Of a stretch of DNA of 64,000 bases, positions 35,956 through 44,189 are shown piece by piece. Numbering within the stretch: position 1 is the first letter of the stretch; every line of letters begins with the position of its first letter. The DNA is taken from assembly GCA_013373175.1 (NCBI GenBank), contig JABXII010000020.1, forward strand, positions 62,001-126,000, given 5' to 3'. This stretch comes from Campylobacteraceae bacterium (lineage in GTDB: Bacteria; Campylobacterota; Campylobacteria; Campylobacterales; Arcobacteraceae). The notes below the pieces were generated by a model. That model searched no databases. It saw only the letters and a list, made by a program, of their open reading frames with translations, and was not told the origin of the DNA. The position numbers and the translations under genes are program-made.

Positions 35956-36611
35956 TTCTTTAGGTTTCCTGCAACTAACTCATAAGTCTCTTCACATCTT
36001 GCAGCAACATCTTTTGAATGAGTTACTAAAATCAAAGTAGTATTGTTTTCACTAATTAGTTCAAAAAGTTTGTCCATTACTGCAATTCCTGTTTCTTCAT
36101 CTAAGTTTCCACTTGGTTCATCTGCTAAGATTATCTTTGGATTATGTATCAAAGCTCTAGCTATTGCAACTCTTTGTTTTTCTCCTCCACTTAACTCTGA
36201 TGGAAGATGTTCAACTCTATGACCTAAGCCAACACTTTCTAATAATTCAATAGCTTTTTGCTTTGGATTTTTTATTCCACATACTTTTGCAGGAAGCATT
36301 ACATTTTCTAAGGCATTTAAATATGATACTAAATGAAAGTTTTGAAATACAAAACCTATATTAATTGCTCTAAAGTCATTTATCTCTTCTTCTTTCATAT
36401 TTTTATATGAAACATTATCAAGTAAAATATCTCCATCATTTGGTTTTATAATTCCAGAGATTAGTGAAAGTAGGGTTGATTTACCACTTCCTGATTTTCC
36501 CATGATAGCAACTCTTTGGGCTTCTTTTACATGAAAGTTCAAGTCTTCATAGATTTTTACTTCTTGTGCACCTTGGGTATATGACTTTTTTAGTGATTTG
36601 ATTTGTAGCAT
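35949..36611 (-). CDS. ABC transporter ATPase (YbbA/LolD-like)
   Basis: A 220 aa cytosolic ATPase. Walker A is GKSGSGKSTL (residues 38-47), the Q-loop is FVFQNFHL, the signature is LSGGEKQRV, Walker B is IILADEPSGNLDEE and the switch histidine is in VTHSKD. The LolD/MacB-type SGNLDEETG motif fits a MacB-like transporter, and the permease is the next gene, overlapping by 7 bases. The start ATG overlaps the esterase gene stop by one base (TAATG), so all three are co-translated. Confidence 0.9.
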   Translation of the reverse strand: MLQIKSLKKSYTQGAQEVKIYEDLNFHVKEAQRVAIMGKSGSGKSTLLSLISGIIKPNDGDILLDNVSYKNMKEEEINDFRAINIGFVFQNFHLVSYLNALENVMLPAKVCGIKNPKQKAIELLESVGLGHRVEHLPSELSGGEKQRVAIARALIHNPKIILADEPSGNLDEETGIAVMDKLFELISENNTTLILVTHSKDVAARCEETYELVAGNLKKC

Positions 36612-37219
36612 TATAACTCTTCCTTTAGAAACTTGAATACTTCATTTGCAATAATTTTATGTCCTTGTACATTTGGATGAATTCCATCTGCTTGGTTTAA
36701 CTTTTTTTCTCCTGCTACATCTTTTAATAAGAATGGCATAAATCTAAGATTATATTTTTCTTTTATTTCTAAATACATATTTTCAAACTTCTTTGAATAC
36801 TCTGGTCCATAATTTGGAGGTATAAGCATTCCTGCAAGTACAACTTTTGCCTTTGTATTTTTTGCATGAGTGATTATCTCTTCTAGATTTTGTTGACTTT
36901 GACTAAGGTCTAAACCTCTTAATCCATCATTTGCTCCCAGAGCAATAAAAACAATATCAGGCTTTTTTCTTAAATACCATTTTAATCTAGATAAAGCATC
37001 GCTAGTTGTAGAACCACTTACCCCACCATTTATTACATTGATATTTTTATTTAGTTTCTTTTTTATTAACTCTTTTACTAGGTTTGGATAGGCTTCATCT
37101 TTTGATACCCCTAAGCCTTCTGTTAGTGAGTCACCTAAAAACAAGATTGTTTTAGAACTTGAATTTGCTTGTATAACTTGTAGTGTAAGTATAAATAGGA
37201 TAATAATTGTCTTTTTCAT
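36611..37219 (-). CDS. tesA: Secreted SGNH-hydrolase arylesterase/thioesterase I
   Basis: A 202 aa exported lipase-like enzyme. An N-terminal signal (MKKTIIILFILTLQVIQANS) is followed by block I FLGDSLTEGLG with the nucleophilic serine, block II GGVSGSTTSDAL, block III ALGANDGLRG and block V DGIHPNVQGH carrying the catalytic Asp and His. This is the TesA/TAP pattern. A TTG at 37234 gives five extra residues; ATG 37219 makes a proper signal sequence and is preferred. It heads the operon with the YbbA/YbbP-like ABC pair, which suggests lipid processing at the periplasmic face. Confidence 0.9.
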   Translation of the reverse strand: MKKTIIILFILTLQVIQANSSSKTILFLGDSLTEGLGVSKDEAYPNLVKELIKKKLNKNINVINGGVSGSTTSDALSRLKWYLRKKPDIVFIALGANDGLRGLDLSQSQQNLEEIITHAKNTKAKVVLAGMLIPPNYGPEYSKKFENMYLEIKEKYNLRFMPFLLKDVAGEKKLNQADGIHPNVQGHKIIANEVFKFLKEEL

Positions 37220-37317
37220 GCTCAATACTAGCAAAAGAAAATGGGCAAGTCAATTAAGTTTAAGTAGATATAATTTCTCTTCAACTAACTATTATATATA
37301 AAGGTGTGGATTAAATT

Positions 37318-38124
37318 ATGAAATTAAAAAAATGGATTTTTATAGCAGTATTACTTGTGATATTGTATTACACTTTTATAGTAAATACTTTTTTAACTTT
37401 ATCAATTATTTTTGGATTGATTGTTGCAGTTAAACTATATAAACTTTATTCGAAAAAGAAATTAAATAAATTAGTAGGTTCTAAAGAACTTTTTAGGCAA
37501 AGCTATTTAGGACATTTTATTGCTCTTGTTGCAAAAGTTGCCAAAGCAGATGGAAGAGTAGATGAACTTGAAGCACAACTTGTAGGAATGATGTTTGATG
37601 ATATCTCTAAAGTTTTTGATGAAAAAGACAAAGCTAGAAGTATCATGAAAGAGATTTTTAATGAAGAGAAAAAAACAATAGATGATACACAACAAATTGC
37701 AAACTCATTAAATAAACTTCTTGGTAAAAGTATTTTAAAAAGAAGACAATTTATAAGTTTCTTAATTCAATTAGCTTATATTGATAGTGGTATTAGTAGT
37801 GATGAAGATAAAATCTTAAGAGTAATTGCAAAAGAGTTACAAATCTCAGATGAGGTTTATAAATCTATTATTAGTACATTAGAGCAAAAAATGCAAAATA
37901 ATAAAGACTCTATGACACCTGAAAAAGCTTATGAAGTTTTAGGAGTAAAGCAAAGTGATGATATGAATACAATAAAAAAAGCATATAGAAAACTTATAAG
38001 AGAATATCATCCAGATATAATTAGTTCACAAGAAAAAGATGAAGCTTATATGGAAGAAGCTACTTCAAAAACTCAAGAGATAAATCAAGCTTATCAAGTA
38101 ATAAAAGATATAAAAAAAGGATAG
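37318..38124 (+). CDS. DjlA-like membrane co-chaperone (TerB + DnaJ domains)
   Basis: A 268 aa protein: N-terminal hydrophobic hairpin (residues 5-42), a TerB-like helical domain (about 60-190, GHFIALVAKVAKADGRVDELEA), and a C-terminal J domain (about 200-268) with the diagnostic HPD in REYHPDII and KAYEVLGVKQSDD at its start. This is the DjlA layout, where a membrane-anchored J domain stimulates DnaK. It is likely cytosolic-facing at the inner membrane. It is divergent from tesA and 8 bases upstream of the RraA-like gene. Confidence 0.87.
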   Translation: MKLKKWIFIAVLLVILYYTFIVNTFLTLSIIFGLIVAVKLYKLYSKKKLNKLVGSKELFRQSYLGHFIALVAKVAKADGRVDELEAQLVGMMFDDISKVFDEKDKARSIMKEIFNEEKKTIDDTQQIANSLNKLLGKSILKRRQFISFLIQLAYIDSGISSDEDKILRVIAKELQISDEVYKSIISTLEQKMQNNKDSMTPEKAYEVLGVKQSDDMNTIKKAYRKLIREYHPDIISSQEKDEAYMEEATSKTQEINQAYQVIKDIKKG

Positions 38125-38132
38125 AAGTTAAT

Positions 38133-38735
38133 ATGGATTATGAAAAGTTCGCCCAGTTTAGTCCTTGTGATTATGCAGGACCTTTAAAAAGAGAAAGTTT
38201 TATGGATGCTGGTATAAATCAACTCTGGCAAGATATACCAAGAATATCAGGACCTGCTTTTACAGTAAACATGGTTCCAGGGGATAATTTGGCATTGCAC
38301 AAAGCTATTTATGAAGCACCAAAGGGCTCAATTATTGTAGCTCAAACTAACTCTATGGATTATGCTGTTTCTGGTGGAAATGTTTGCGCAATTGCTCAAG
38401 GACTTGGAATAAAAGGTTTTGTAATTGATGGTGTAGTAAGAGATATAGGAGAAGTAAAAGAGATAAAATTCCCTATTTTTGGTAGAGGAGTTCATCCTAT
38501 GCCAGGTACTAAAAAAGCAGTTTTACCTTTAAATACTCCAATTGTAGCAGGTGGTATTGCTATTAATCCAGGTGATATTATAGTTGCAGATGAAGAAGGT
38601 GTAGCCGTTATTGCTAAAGAAAAAGCTCTTGAAATCTATAATCAAACTAAAGAGAATGTAGAAAAAGAAAAAGCAATGGGCTTTGAACAATGGGCAAAAA
38701 ATCATAGAGAAAAAATAGACTCTTTTTATAAGTAA
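38133..38735 (+). CDS. RraA-family protein (HMG/CHA aldolase-like)
   Basis: A 200 aa protein of the RraA/4-hydroxy-4-methyl-2-oxoglutarate aldolase family. Conserved pieces are RISGPAFTV, PGDNLALHKAI, GGNVCAIAQGLGIKGFVIDGVVRDIGEV and the GDIIVADEEGVAVI end. The G-x-G and R-D substrate/metal residues of aldolase members are present. Some homologues act as RNase E inhibitors, but this group more often has aldolase or decarboxylase activity on small keto acids. It is co-transcribed with the DnaJ-domain gene and ends in a strong hairpin. Confidence 0.82.
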   Translation: MDYEKFAQFSPCDYAGPLKRESFMDAGINQLWQDIPRISGPAFTVNMVPGDNLALHKAIYEAPKGSIIVAQTNSMDYAVSGGNVCAIAQGLGIKGFVIDGVVRDIGEVKEIKFPIFGRGVHPMPGTKKAVLPLNTPIVAGGIAINPGDIIVADEEGVAVIAKEKALEIYNQTKENVEKEKAMGFEQWAKNHREKIDSFYK

Positions 38736-38746
38736 AAGAGTCTATT
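38714..38746. terminator. Bidirectional terminator between convergent genes
   Basis: A perfect 13-bp stem (AATAGACTCTTTT and AAAAGAGTCTATT) with a 7-base loop that includes part of the RraA-like stop codon. The opposite gene ends at 38754, so one hairpin serves both directions, with its own T/A runs in the stem. Confidence 0.75.
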
Positions 38747-38753
38747 CTTCTAG

Positions 38754-39839
38754 TTAATTAGTTTCTTCTGTTACTTGTTTTGCAAGTTTACTTGCTAATT
38801 CTAGTAACTCTTCTTTTTCATTTAATCCATCAATAAATCTTTGTGGAATATTTTTTATTCCTACTTGTGCTCCAACTAAAGCCCCAGTTAAAATTGATCT
38901 AGCCTGATTTTGTCCTCCTCCATTTAAGGCATGTAAAACAGCTGATTCAAAGTCATCACTAAATCTACTTGATAGATAATAACAAGCTGGAAGCATATGG
39001 TAAATTGCACAAGGCATACCATAAACTAAAGATACTTTCCATGCGGGTTCTATTTGTATTTGAGAATCTTTTGCCGCTCTTGCCATAAATGATGGTGAAA
39101 GGAGGGCATCAGGTGAAGCAAAAAGCCCAATATTTGACGGGTCTTTACTCCCAGGTTTTGGTGGTTGTAGATTGTCTGAAGTTACAGCATGAAATGGAAG
39201 TTCTTTATTTTTTACTTGTTTCATTAGTTTAGTAGAAATATCTTCATCTAATTTTTCACCTTGAATTAATTGGGCTAAAACTGCGCCATAAGCAACTGTC
39301 ATTGAACCAACTATATCATCAACTTGAGTTAAAAAAGTATTGTGAGAAATTGATTTAGCTAATTTCTGTGGATTAAAAGCATATCTTACTGCAAGGGCAA
39401 GAGTTCTTTCTATAGCTTCAGTTGTATCAGCTCTGCTTCCTACTTCATCCCAAGGAAGATTTTGTTCTACTCTTTGTCTATAGACTTCTCTTATGGATTG
39501 AGAAGTATAACCACCTGGTCCATTAGTTGGAGTACCATCAATTTTTGTGAAAAGTTCTTTGTCTATTTTATTACAAAAATCTTCTTGATTGTAACCCTTG
39601 TTATCCAAAATAGAATTAATCATTATCTTTAATATAAATCCAGCTTGAGATAAGTCTCCCGCTTTTTCGTTTTCGTGATATCTTCCTTTTTTAGGAGTTG
39701 TATAGTCTGTTATCCATTTTCCATAATCTTTGTGTTGTTCTTCTAAATCGTAGTACCAATGGCAACCAAGGGCTAATGCATCTCCAATGAATGCTCCAAT
39801 AATAGCACCTTGTGCTCTTTCTTCAGTTGTGATTTTCAT
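38754..39839 (-). CDS. ADP-ribosylglycohydrolase family protein
   Basis: A 361 aa all-helical protein of the DraG/ADP-ribosylglycohydrolase fold. GAFIGDALALGCHWYYD at the N-terminus supplies the first metal-binding Asp, and the C-terminal HALNGGGQNQARSILTGALVGAQ is the usual 'GGDTDT' position, here GGGQNQ without the two aspartates. Because those metal ligands are replaced, the protein may act on another substrate, as in the ADP-ribosyl-crystallin-like branch. It stands alone on the minus strand with an AAGGAT ribosome site. Confidence 0.82.
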   Translation of the reverse strand: MKITTEERAQGAIIGAFIGDALALGCHWYYDLEEQHKDYGKWITDYTTPKKGRYHENEKAGDLSQAGFILKIMINSILDNKGYNQEDFCNKIDKELFTKIDGTPTNGPGGYTSQSIREVYRQRVEQNLPWDEVGSRADTTEAIERTLALAVRYAFNPQKLAKSISHNTFLTQVDDIVGSMTVAYGAVLAQLIQGEKLDEDISTKLMKQVKNKELPFHAVTSDNLQPPKPGSKDPSNIGLFASPDALLSPSFMARAAKDSQIQIEPAWKVSLVYGMPCAIYHMLPACYYLSSRFSDDFESAVLHALNGGGQNQARSILTGALVGAQVGIKNIPQRFIDGLNEKEELLELASKLAKQVTEETN

Positions 39840-39968
39840 ATTTATCCTTTTTGGAATAGTTATCTTTTAAGTATAGTACTAATTAGTACTAATGTCAATA
39901 GTAATATTGGATAAGGATAAAATTTTGTTAAATTTAGATTTTTATATTAGGATAAAAAAGAAGAGTTT

Positions 39969-40004
39969 AAAACATCAAGCTTGAAAAAAAGTGCTTGATG
40001 TTTT
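39969..40004 (-). terminator. Terminator after glnS
   Basis: A 12-bp perfect stem (AAAACATCAAGC and GCTTGATGTTTT) with a 12-base A-rich loop, 9 bases past the minus-strand stop, followed on that strand by AAACTCTTCTTTTTT. Confidence 0.85.
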
Positions 40005-40012
40005 GTGTTAAG

Positions 40013-42280
40013 TTATTTGTTTAGTTGCTGTGCAACAAGCTCATTTACAACTTTAGGATTTGCTTTTCCACCTGTAGCTTTTAATACTTGTCCTACAAAA
40101 AAGCCTGATAGTTTAGTATTTCCATTTTTGAACTTCTCTAAGTTCTTTGGATTTTTTGCAATAACATCATCAATGATAGGTAAAATAACAGCTTCATCAC
40201 TAATTTGAATTAAACCCTTATCTTCAACAATTTTAGTAGGATTTTCTCCTGATTCGCTCATTTGTTCAAATACTTGTTTTGCTATCTTAGTTGAGATAGT
40301 TTCTTCATCTACCATTTTAATTAGTGCAGCGATATGGGAAGCATCAAACTTAAGTTCTAAAGCAGATTTTTCTTTTAATTGTTTAGCAACATCATTTGCA
40401 ACAATATTAGCTAAAGCTACAGGACTATTTAAATGTTTTAACGTCTCTTCATAAAATGAAGATAGTTTTTCATCTCTACATAAAATATTTGATACTTCAG
40501 CATTTAGTTTTAACTCTTTAGTATATTTCTCAAAAAGTTCTTCTTGCTCTTTTGTTAAAGGAGTAGCTTCACCATCTATTTGAACTTTTTTGGGTTCTTG
40601 TTTTTGTGTAGGTTTTGGCTTATCATCTTCTTTTTTACTCTTTTTAGCCCAAGAATCTTTTAATGAAACAATTTTATTAAATACAGGATTTTCATCTGTA
40701 TAATCAATTGGTTCTTTATAGAAATATCCTTGTCTTTCAAACTGGAATCTTTCATGTGACTTATCTTCAATTACTGCTGGTTCTACAAGAGCATCTTTGA
40801 TAATAGAAAGTGAATCAGGATTTAAATCCTCTAAGCCTTCAGGAGCTTCATTTTTATAAAGTCTATCATAAAGTCTAACTTCTATTTTTCTTGCTTTATT
40901 TGCACTTACCCATTGAATAGCACTTTTTACTTTGATACCACTTGTATCACTTCCACTTTTTGAGTCTTTGTAGTATTCGGCTTTAATTTCAATGATTTTT
41001 CCATTTTCATCTTTGATAACTTCTTTACAAGAAATGATATATCCATGTCTTAATCTTACAGGTTGAGTAGGAGTAAGTCTATAATATCCTTTTGGTGGGT
41101 TTTCATTAAAATCTTCTCTTTCTATAAAAAGCTCTTTTGTAAATGGTATTTTTCTAGAACCTTCTTTGGGTACATCGTGAGGATAATATGATCCTTCAAT
41201 CTCTTCACCTTCACCCTGATAATTTTCTATAGTTACTTTAAGTGGGTCTAATACACACATAACTCTTGGAACTTTTTGGTTTAAATCATTTCTAATACAA
41301 TATTCTAGTTGTGCAACATCAACCATAGAGTTTGCTTTTGCAATACCTATTTGGTCACAGAAGTTTAAAATAGATTCTGGTGTATATCCTCTTCTTTTAT
41401 ATCCTGCAATAGTTGGCATTCTTGGGTCATCCCAACCACTCACATAGTTTCCTTCAACTAGCTCAAGAAGTTTTCTTTTACTCATAACTGTGTAGTTAAT
41501 TCCAAGTCTTGCAAACTCATGTTGATATGGTCTTGGTGGTTGTAATTCTAAAGTATCTAAAACCCAGTCATAGATATCTCTATTGTTTTCAAACTCTAAA
41601 GTACAAATAGAGTGAGTAACACCTTCAATATAATCAGATAAACAGTGAGCAAAATCATACATAGGATAAATGCACCATTTATCTCCTGCTCTAAAATGGT
41701 GGGCATGTCTAATTCTATATAAAAGAGGGTCTCTCATTTTCATATTAGCGGCACTCATGTCAATCTTTGCTCTTAAAACATGTTCACCATCTTTAAACTC
41801 ACCATTTTTCATTTTTTCAAATAATTCAAGGTTTTCTTCTACTGTTCTGTTTGCATATTGGCTTCTTTTTCCAGCTTGTGTAACAGTACCTCTTAGTTCT
41901 CTCATTTCCTCTTCACTTATACTATCAACATATGCTTTTTCTTTTTTTATAAGTTCTACTGCATAGTCATATAGTTTTTGGAAATAATCAGATGTAAAGT
42001 AAACTTCCTCACCCCATTCAAAGCCTAGCCATTGAACAGCATCTTTTAAAGCCTCTACATATTTTGTATCTTCTTTAGTTGGGTTTGTATCATCCATTCT
42101 AAGGTTACAGTGACCATTATAATCACGTGCAATACCAAAGTTTATACAGATAGATTTAGCGTGTCCAATATGAGGAAAACCATTTGGTTCAGGAGGGAAT
42201 CTTGTAACTACCTCATTATACTTGTTTGATTTTAGGTCTTCTTCTACTATAACACGTAAAAAATCTTTGCTTTCATTCAT
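40013..42280 (-). CDS. glnS: Glutaminyl-tRNA synthetase with C-terminal YqeY/GatB-tail domain
   Basis: A 755 aa enzyme. Residues 1 to about 555 are class I GlnRS: RFPPEPNGFPHIGHAKS contains the HIGH motif, NLRMDDTNPTKED and the VMSKRKL KMSKS motif follow, and the two beta-barrel anticodon domains lead into FERQGYFYKEP. After a lysine/proline-rich linker (about 565-590), residues 600-755 form a YqeY/GatB-tail domain ending FFVGQVLKATGGKANPKVVNEL. The family usually stops near 555 residues; such fusions are known from Deinococcus, where the tail helps tRNA binding. Many Campylobacterota lack GlnRS and use the amidotransferase route. Confidence 0.93.
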   Translation of the reverse strand: MNESKDFLRVIVEEDLKSNKYNEVVTRFPPEPNGFPHIGHAKSICINFGIARDYNGHCNLRMDDTNPTKEDTKYVEALKDAVQWLGFEWGEEVYFTSDYFQKLYDYAVELIKKEKAYVDSISEEEMRELRGTVTQAGKRSQYANRTVEENLELFEKMKNGEFKDGEHVLRAKIDMSAANMKMRDPLLYRIRHAHHFRAGDKWCIYPMYDFAHCLSDYIEGVTHSICTLEFENNRDIYDWVLDTLELQPPRPYQHEFARLGINYTVMSKRKLLELVEGNYVSGWDDPRMPTIAGYKRRGYTPESILNFCDQIGIAKANSMVDVAQLEYCIRNDLNQKVPRVMCVLDPLKVTIENYQGEGEEIEGSYYPHDVPKEGSRKIPFTKELFIEREDFNENPPKGYYRLTPTQPVRLRHGYIISCKEVIKDENGKIIEIKAEYYKDSKSGSDTSGIKVKSAIQWVSANKARKIEVRLYDRLYKNEAPEGLEDLNPDSLSIIKDALVEPAVIEDKSHERFQFERQGYFYKEPIDYTDENPVFNKIVSLKDSWAKKSKKEDDKPKPTQKQEPKKVQIDGEATPLTKEQEELFEKYTKELKLNAEVSNILCRDEKLSSFYEETLKHLNSPVALANIVANDVAKQLKEKSALELKFDASHIAALIKMVDEETISTKIAKQVFEQMSESGENPTKIVEDKGLIQISDEAVILPIIDDVIAKNPKNLEKFKNGNTKLSGFFVGQVLKATGGKANPKVVNELVAQQLNK

Positions 42281-42455
42281 TATTATTAAACCTTTGATTT
42301 TGTAACTTTTAAGGTAGATATTTTATCTAATTAGTGCTTACAATATTTGTATTCAATAACTATTAAATAGAAAAGTATATAAATAGATAAAAAGACAAAG
42401 GATAATTTTTTTCCAAAGAAAAGAATTATTAAGTAAACTTTAAACTTAACTCTAT

Positions 42456-42461
42456 TATAAT
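42456..42461 (+). promoter_or_regulatory. -10 box of the peroxiredoxin promoter
   Basis: Consensus TATAAT 39 bases before the ATG, in a 219-base gap divergent from glnS. An AAGGAAAT ribosome site follows at 42489-42496. No Fur- or PerR-like palindrome was clear to me. Confidence 0.55.
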
Positions 42462-42499
42462 TACATCAACAAAAGAAAAAAATTATTAAAGGAAATAAA

Positions 42500-43096
42500 A
42501 TGTTAGTAACAAAAAAAGCTCCAGATTTTACATCAAAAGCAGTATTAGCAGATGGACAAATTGTAGAGGATTTTAATTTATATGAAAATATTGGTGAGAA
42601 AGGTGCAGTATTATTTTTCTGGCCTTTAGATTTTACGTTTGTGTGCCCATCTGAGATTATTGCTTTTTCAAAAAGAGTTAAAGATTTCAATGAAAGAGGT
42701 ATTCAAGTAATTGGTTGTTCTATTGATTCAGAGTTTGCTCACTTTGCTTGGAGAGAAACTCCTGTTGAACAAGGTGGTATTGGAAGAGTTGAATTTCCAA
42801 TGGTAGCAGACTTAAGCAAACAAATTGCAAAAGATTATGATGTATTATTTAATGAAGAAGTTGCTTTAAGAGGTTCATTCTTAATTGACAAAGATGGAAC
42901 TGTAAGACATGCAGTTATCAATGACTTACCTTTAGGAAGAAATATTGATGAAATGGTAAGAATGGTAGATACTATGATTTTTACAAATGAAAATGGTGAA
43001 GTTTGTCCAGCAGGATGGAATAAAGGTGATGAAGGTATGAAAGATACAACAGAAGGTGTAGCTGAATACTTAAGTAAAAACTCTGACAAGTTATAA
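42500..43096 (+). CDS. Typical 2-Cys peroxiredoxin (AhpC/TSA family)
   Basis: A 198 aa thiol peroxidase that reduces H2O2 and organic peroxides. The peroxidatic cysteine is C49 in DFTFVCPSE and the resolving cysteine is C169 in EVCPAGW, the order expected for dimeric Prx1-type enzymes. GGIGRVEFPMVAD matches the GGLG loop of the robust/sensitive peroxiredoxins. The thioredoxin gene 58 bases downstream is the probable electron donor. Confidence 0.95.
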   Translation: MLVTKKAPDFTSKAVLADGQIVEDFNLYENIGEKGAVLFFWPLDFTFVCPSEIIAFSKRVKDFNERGIQVIGCSIDSEFAHFAWRETPVEQGGIGRVEFPMVADLSKQIAKDYDVLFNEEVALRGSFLIDKDGTVRHAVINDLPLGRNIDEMVRMVDTMIFTNENGEVCPAGWNKGDEGMKDTTEGVAEYLSKNSDKL

Positions 43097-43116
43097 AATA
43101 ATTTAAAGAATAATAA

Positions 43117-43140
43117 GTCCTCTTTTAAAGGGGACATTTT
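43117..43140 (+). promoter_or_regulatory. Weak hairpin between peroxiredoxin and trxA
   Basis: A six-pair stem GTCCTC/GGGGAC with a 7-base loop and a short ATTTT run, 20 bases before the trxA ATG. It could be a partial terminator allowing read-through, giving less trxA than peroxiredoxin transcript. Confidence 0.4.
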
Positions 43141-43154
43141 AAAAGGTTAATATT

Positions 43155-43472
43155 ATGTCAAAATATATTGAAATAAATGAAAGTAGTATGGAAGATACAG
43201 TTAAAGAAGGTGTTTCTTTAGTAGATTTTTGGGCACCTTGGTGCGGACCTTGTAGAATGATTGCTCCAGCAATTGAACAGCTAGCAATAGATTACGAAGG
43301 TAAAGCAAAAATTTGTAAAGTAAATACAGAAGAAGAACAGGATTTAACTGTTAAATATGGTATTAGATCTATTCCAACAATTCTTTTCTTCAAAGATGGT
43401 GAAATTGTTGATCAATTAATTGGAACTACTACAAAAGCTGCACTAGAAGAAAAACTAGATAAATATATTTAA
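43155..43472 (+). CDS. trxA: Thioredoxin
   Basis: A 105 aa single-domain thioredoxin with the active site WCGPC (C30, C33) in DFWAPWCGPCRMIAP, the cis-proline segment RSIPTILFF and a normal C-terminus. It is a cytosolic disulfide reductase and likely recycles the peroxiredoxin encoded just upstream. It ends in a clear terminator. Confidence 0.96.
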   Translation: MSKYIEINESSMEDTVKEGVSLVDFWAPWCGPCRMIAPAIEQLAIDYEGKAKICKVNTEEEQDLTVKYGIRSIPTILFFKDGEIVDQLIGTTTKAALEEKLDKYI

Positions 43473-43474
43473 AT

Positions 43475-43501
43475 AAAAAAGGCAAGAACCCTTGCCTTTT
43501 T
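43475..43501 (+). terminator. Terminator after trxA
   Basis: Stem GGCAAG/CTTGCC with a 4-base loop, flanked by A and T runs that extend the pairing (AAAAAGGCAAG and CTTGCCTTTTT). It lies directly after the stop codon. Confidence 0.9.
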
Positions 43502-43562
43502 CTCTATATAATAAGTACACAAAAAAATTGTATAATCTTTCTTATATTTAATAAGGTAAATT

Positions 43563-44057
43563 ATGAAAGAAAAGCTAAAAAAGTATATAAAAGAGATTAT
43601 TGTTTTTGTTGTTGTTCTAACTATTGCTGCAAATGTTATTAGCTATTACCGTTCACAAGATTTAAATAAAGAAAAATTAGATTTAAAAACTGTTACATTA
43701 TTAGATGGAAGTTTACATAAAATTCCTAATGATAAACCAATACTTCTTCACTTTTGGGCTACTTGGTGTCCAACTTGTAAAATTGAAGCTCCTAATATAG
43801 AAAAAATATCAAAAGATTATGAAGTTATTACAATAGCTGTTCAATCTGGAACTAAAAAACAAATCCAAAACTATTTAAATGAACACAAGCTAACTTTTAA
43901 AGTTATCAATGATGAAAATGGCTTTTACTCAAGAAAGTTCAAGATACAAGCTTTTCCTACAACTTTAATATATGATAGTAAAAAGAGTTTAAAATTTAGT
44001 GAAGTAGGTTACACTTCAACTCTTGGTTTATATGCAAGAATAGCCTTTCTTAAATAA
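43563..44057 (+). CDS. Membrane-anchored TlpA/ScsD-like thioredoxin
   Basis: A 164 aa protein with a lysine-rich start, an N-terminal membrane anchor (residues 10-28) and a periplasmic thioredoxin fold. The active site is WCPTC (C69, C72) in HFWATWCPTCKIEAPN and the cis-proline is in QAFPTTLIY. The CPTC site and anchor match TlpA/ScsD-type reductases that keep periplasmic cysteines reduced, for example in cytochrome c assembly or copper stress. It is alone between a terminator and the chemoreceptor gene, so its partner is unknown. Confidence 0.85.
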   Translation: MKEKLKKYIKEIIVFVVVLTIAANVISYYRSQDLNKEKLDLKTVTLLDGSLHKIPNDKPILLHFWATWCPTCKIEAPNIEKISKDYEVITIAVQSGTKKQIQNYLNEHKLTFKVINDENGFYSRKFKIQAFPTTLIYDSKKSLKFSEVGYTSTLGLYARIAFLK

Positions 44058-44160
44058 GTTACATAATTATTACTAATTATAAATATTAGTAATAATTATA
44101 ACACAAAAGTGAAATTATAATTTCTTATATAATTTAAATCTAAAATAAACATTATTGTCC

Positions 44161-44166
44161 TATAAT
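44161..44166 (+). promoter_or_regulatory. -10 box of the chemoreceptor promoter
   Basis: Consensus TATAAT 24 bases before ATG 44190, so the leader would be only about 17 bases, just enough for the TAAGGAG ribosome site at 44176-44182. Confidence 0.5.
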
Positions 44167-44189
44167 ACGACCAATTAAGGAGAATGATA

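Noticed and set aside
42281-42499. Riboswitch or regulator site in the glnS-peroxiredoxin gap
   Set aside because: Only promoter-like elements and A/T-rich sequence are visible; no stable conserved structure was recognised.
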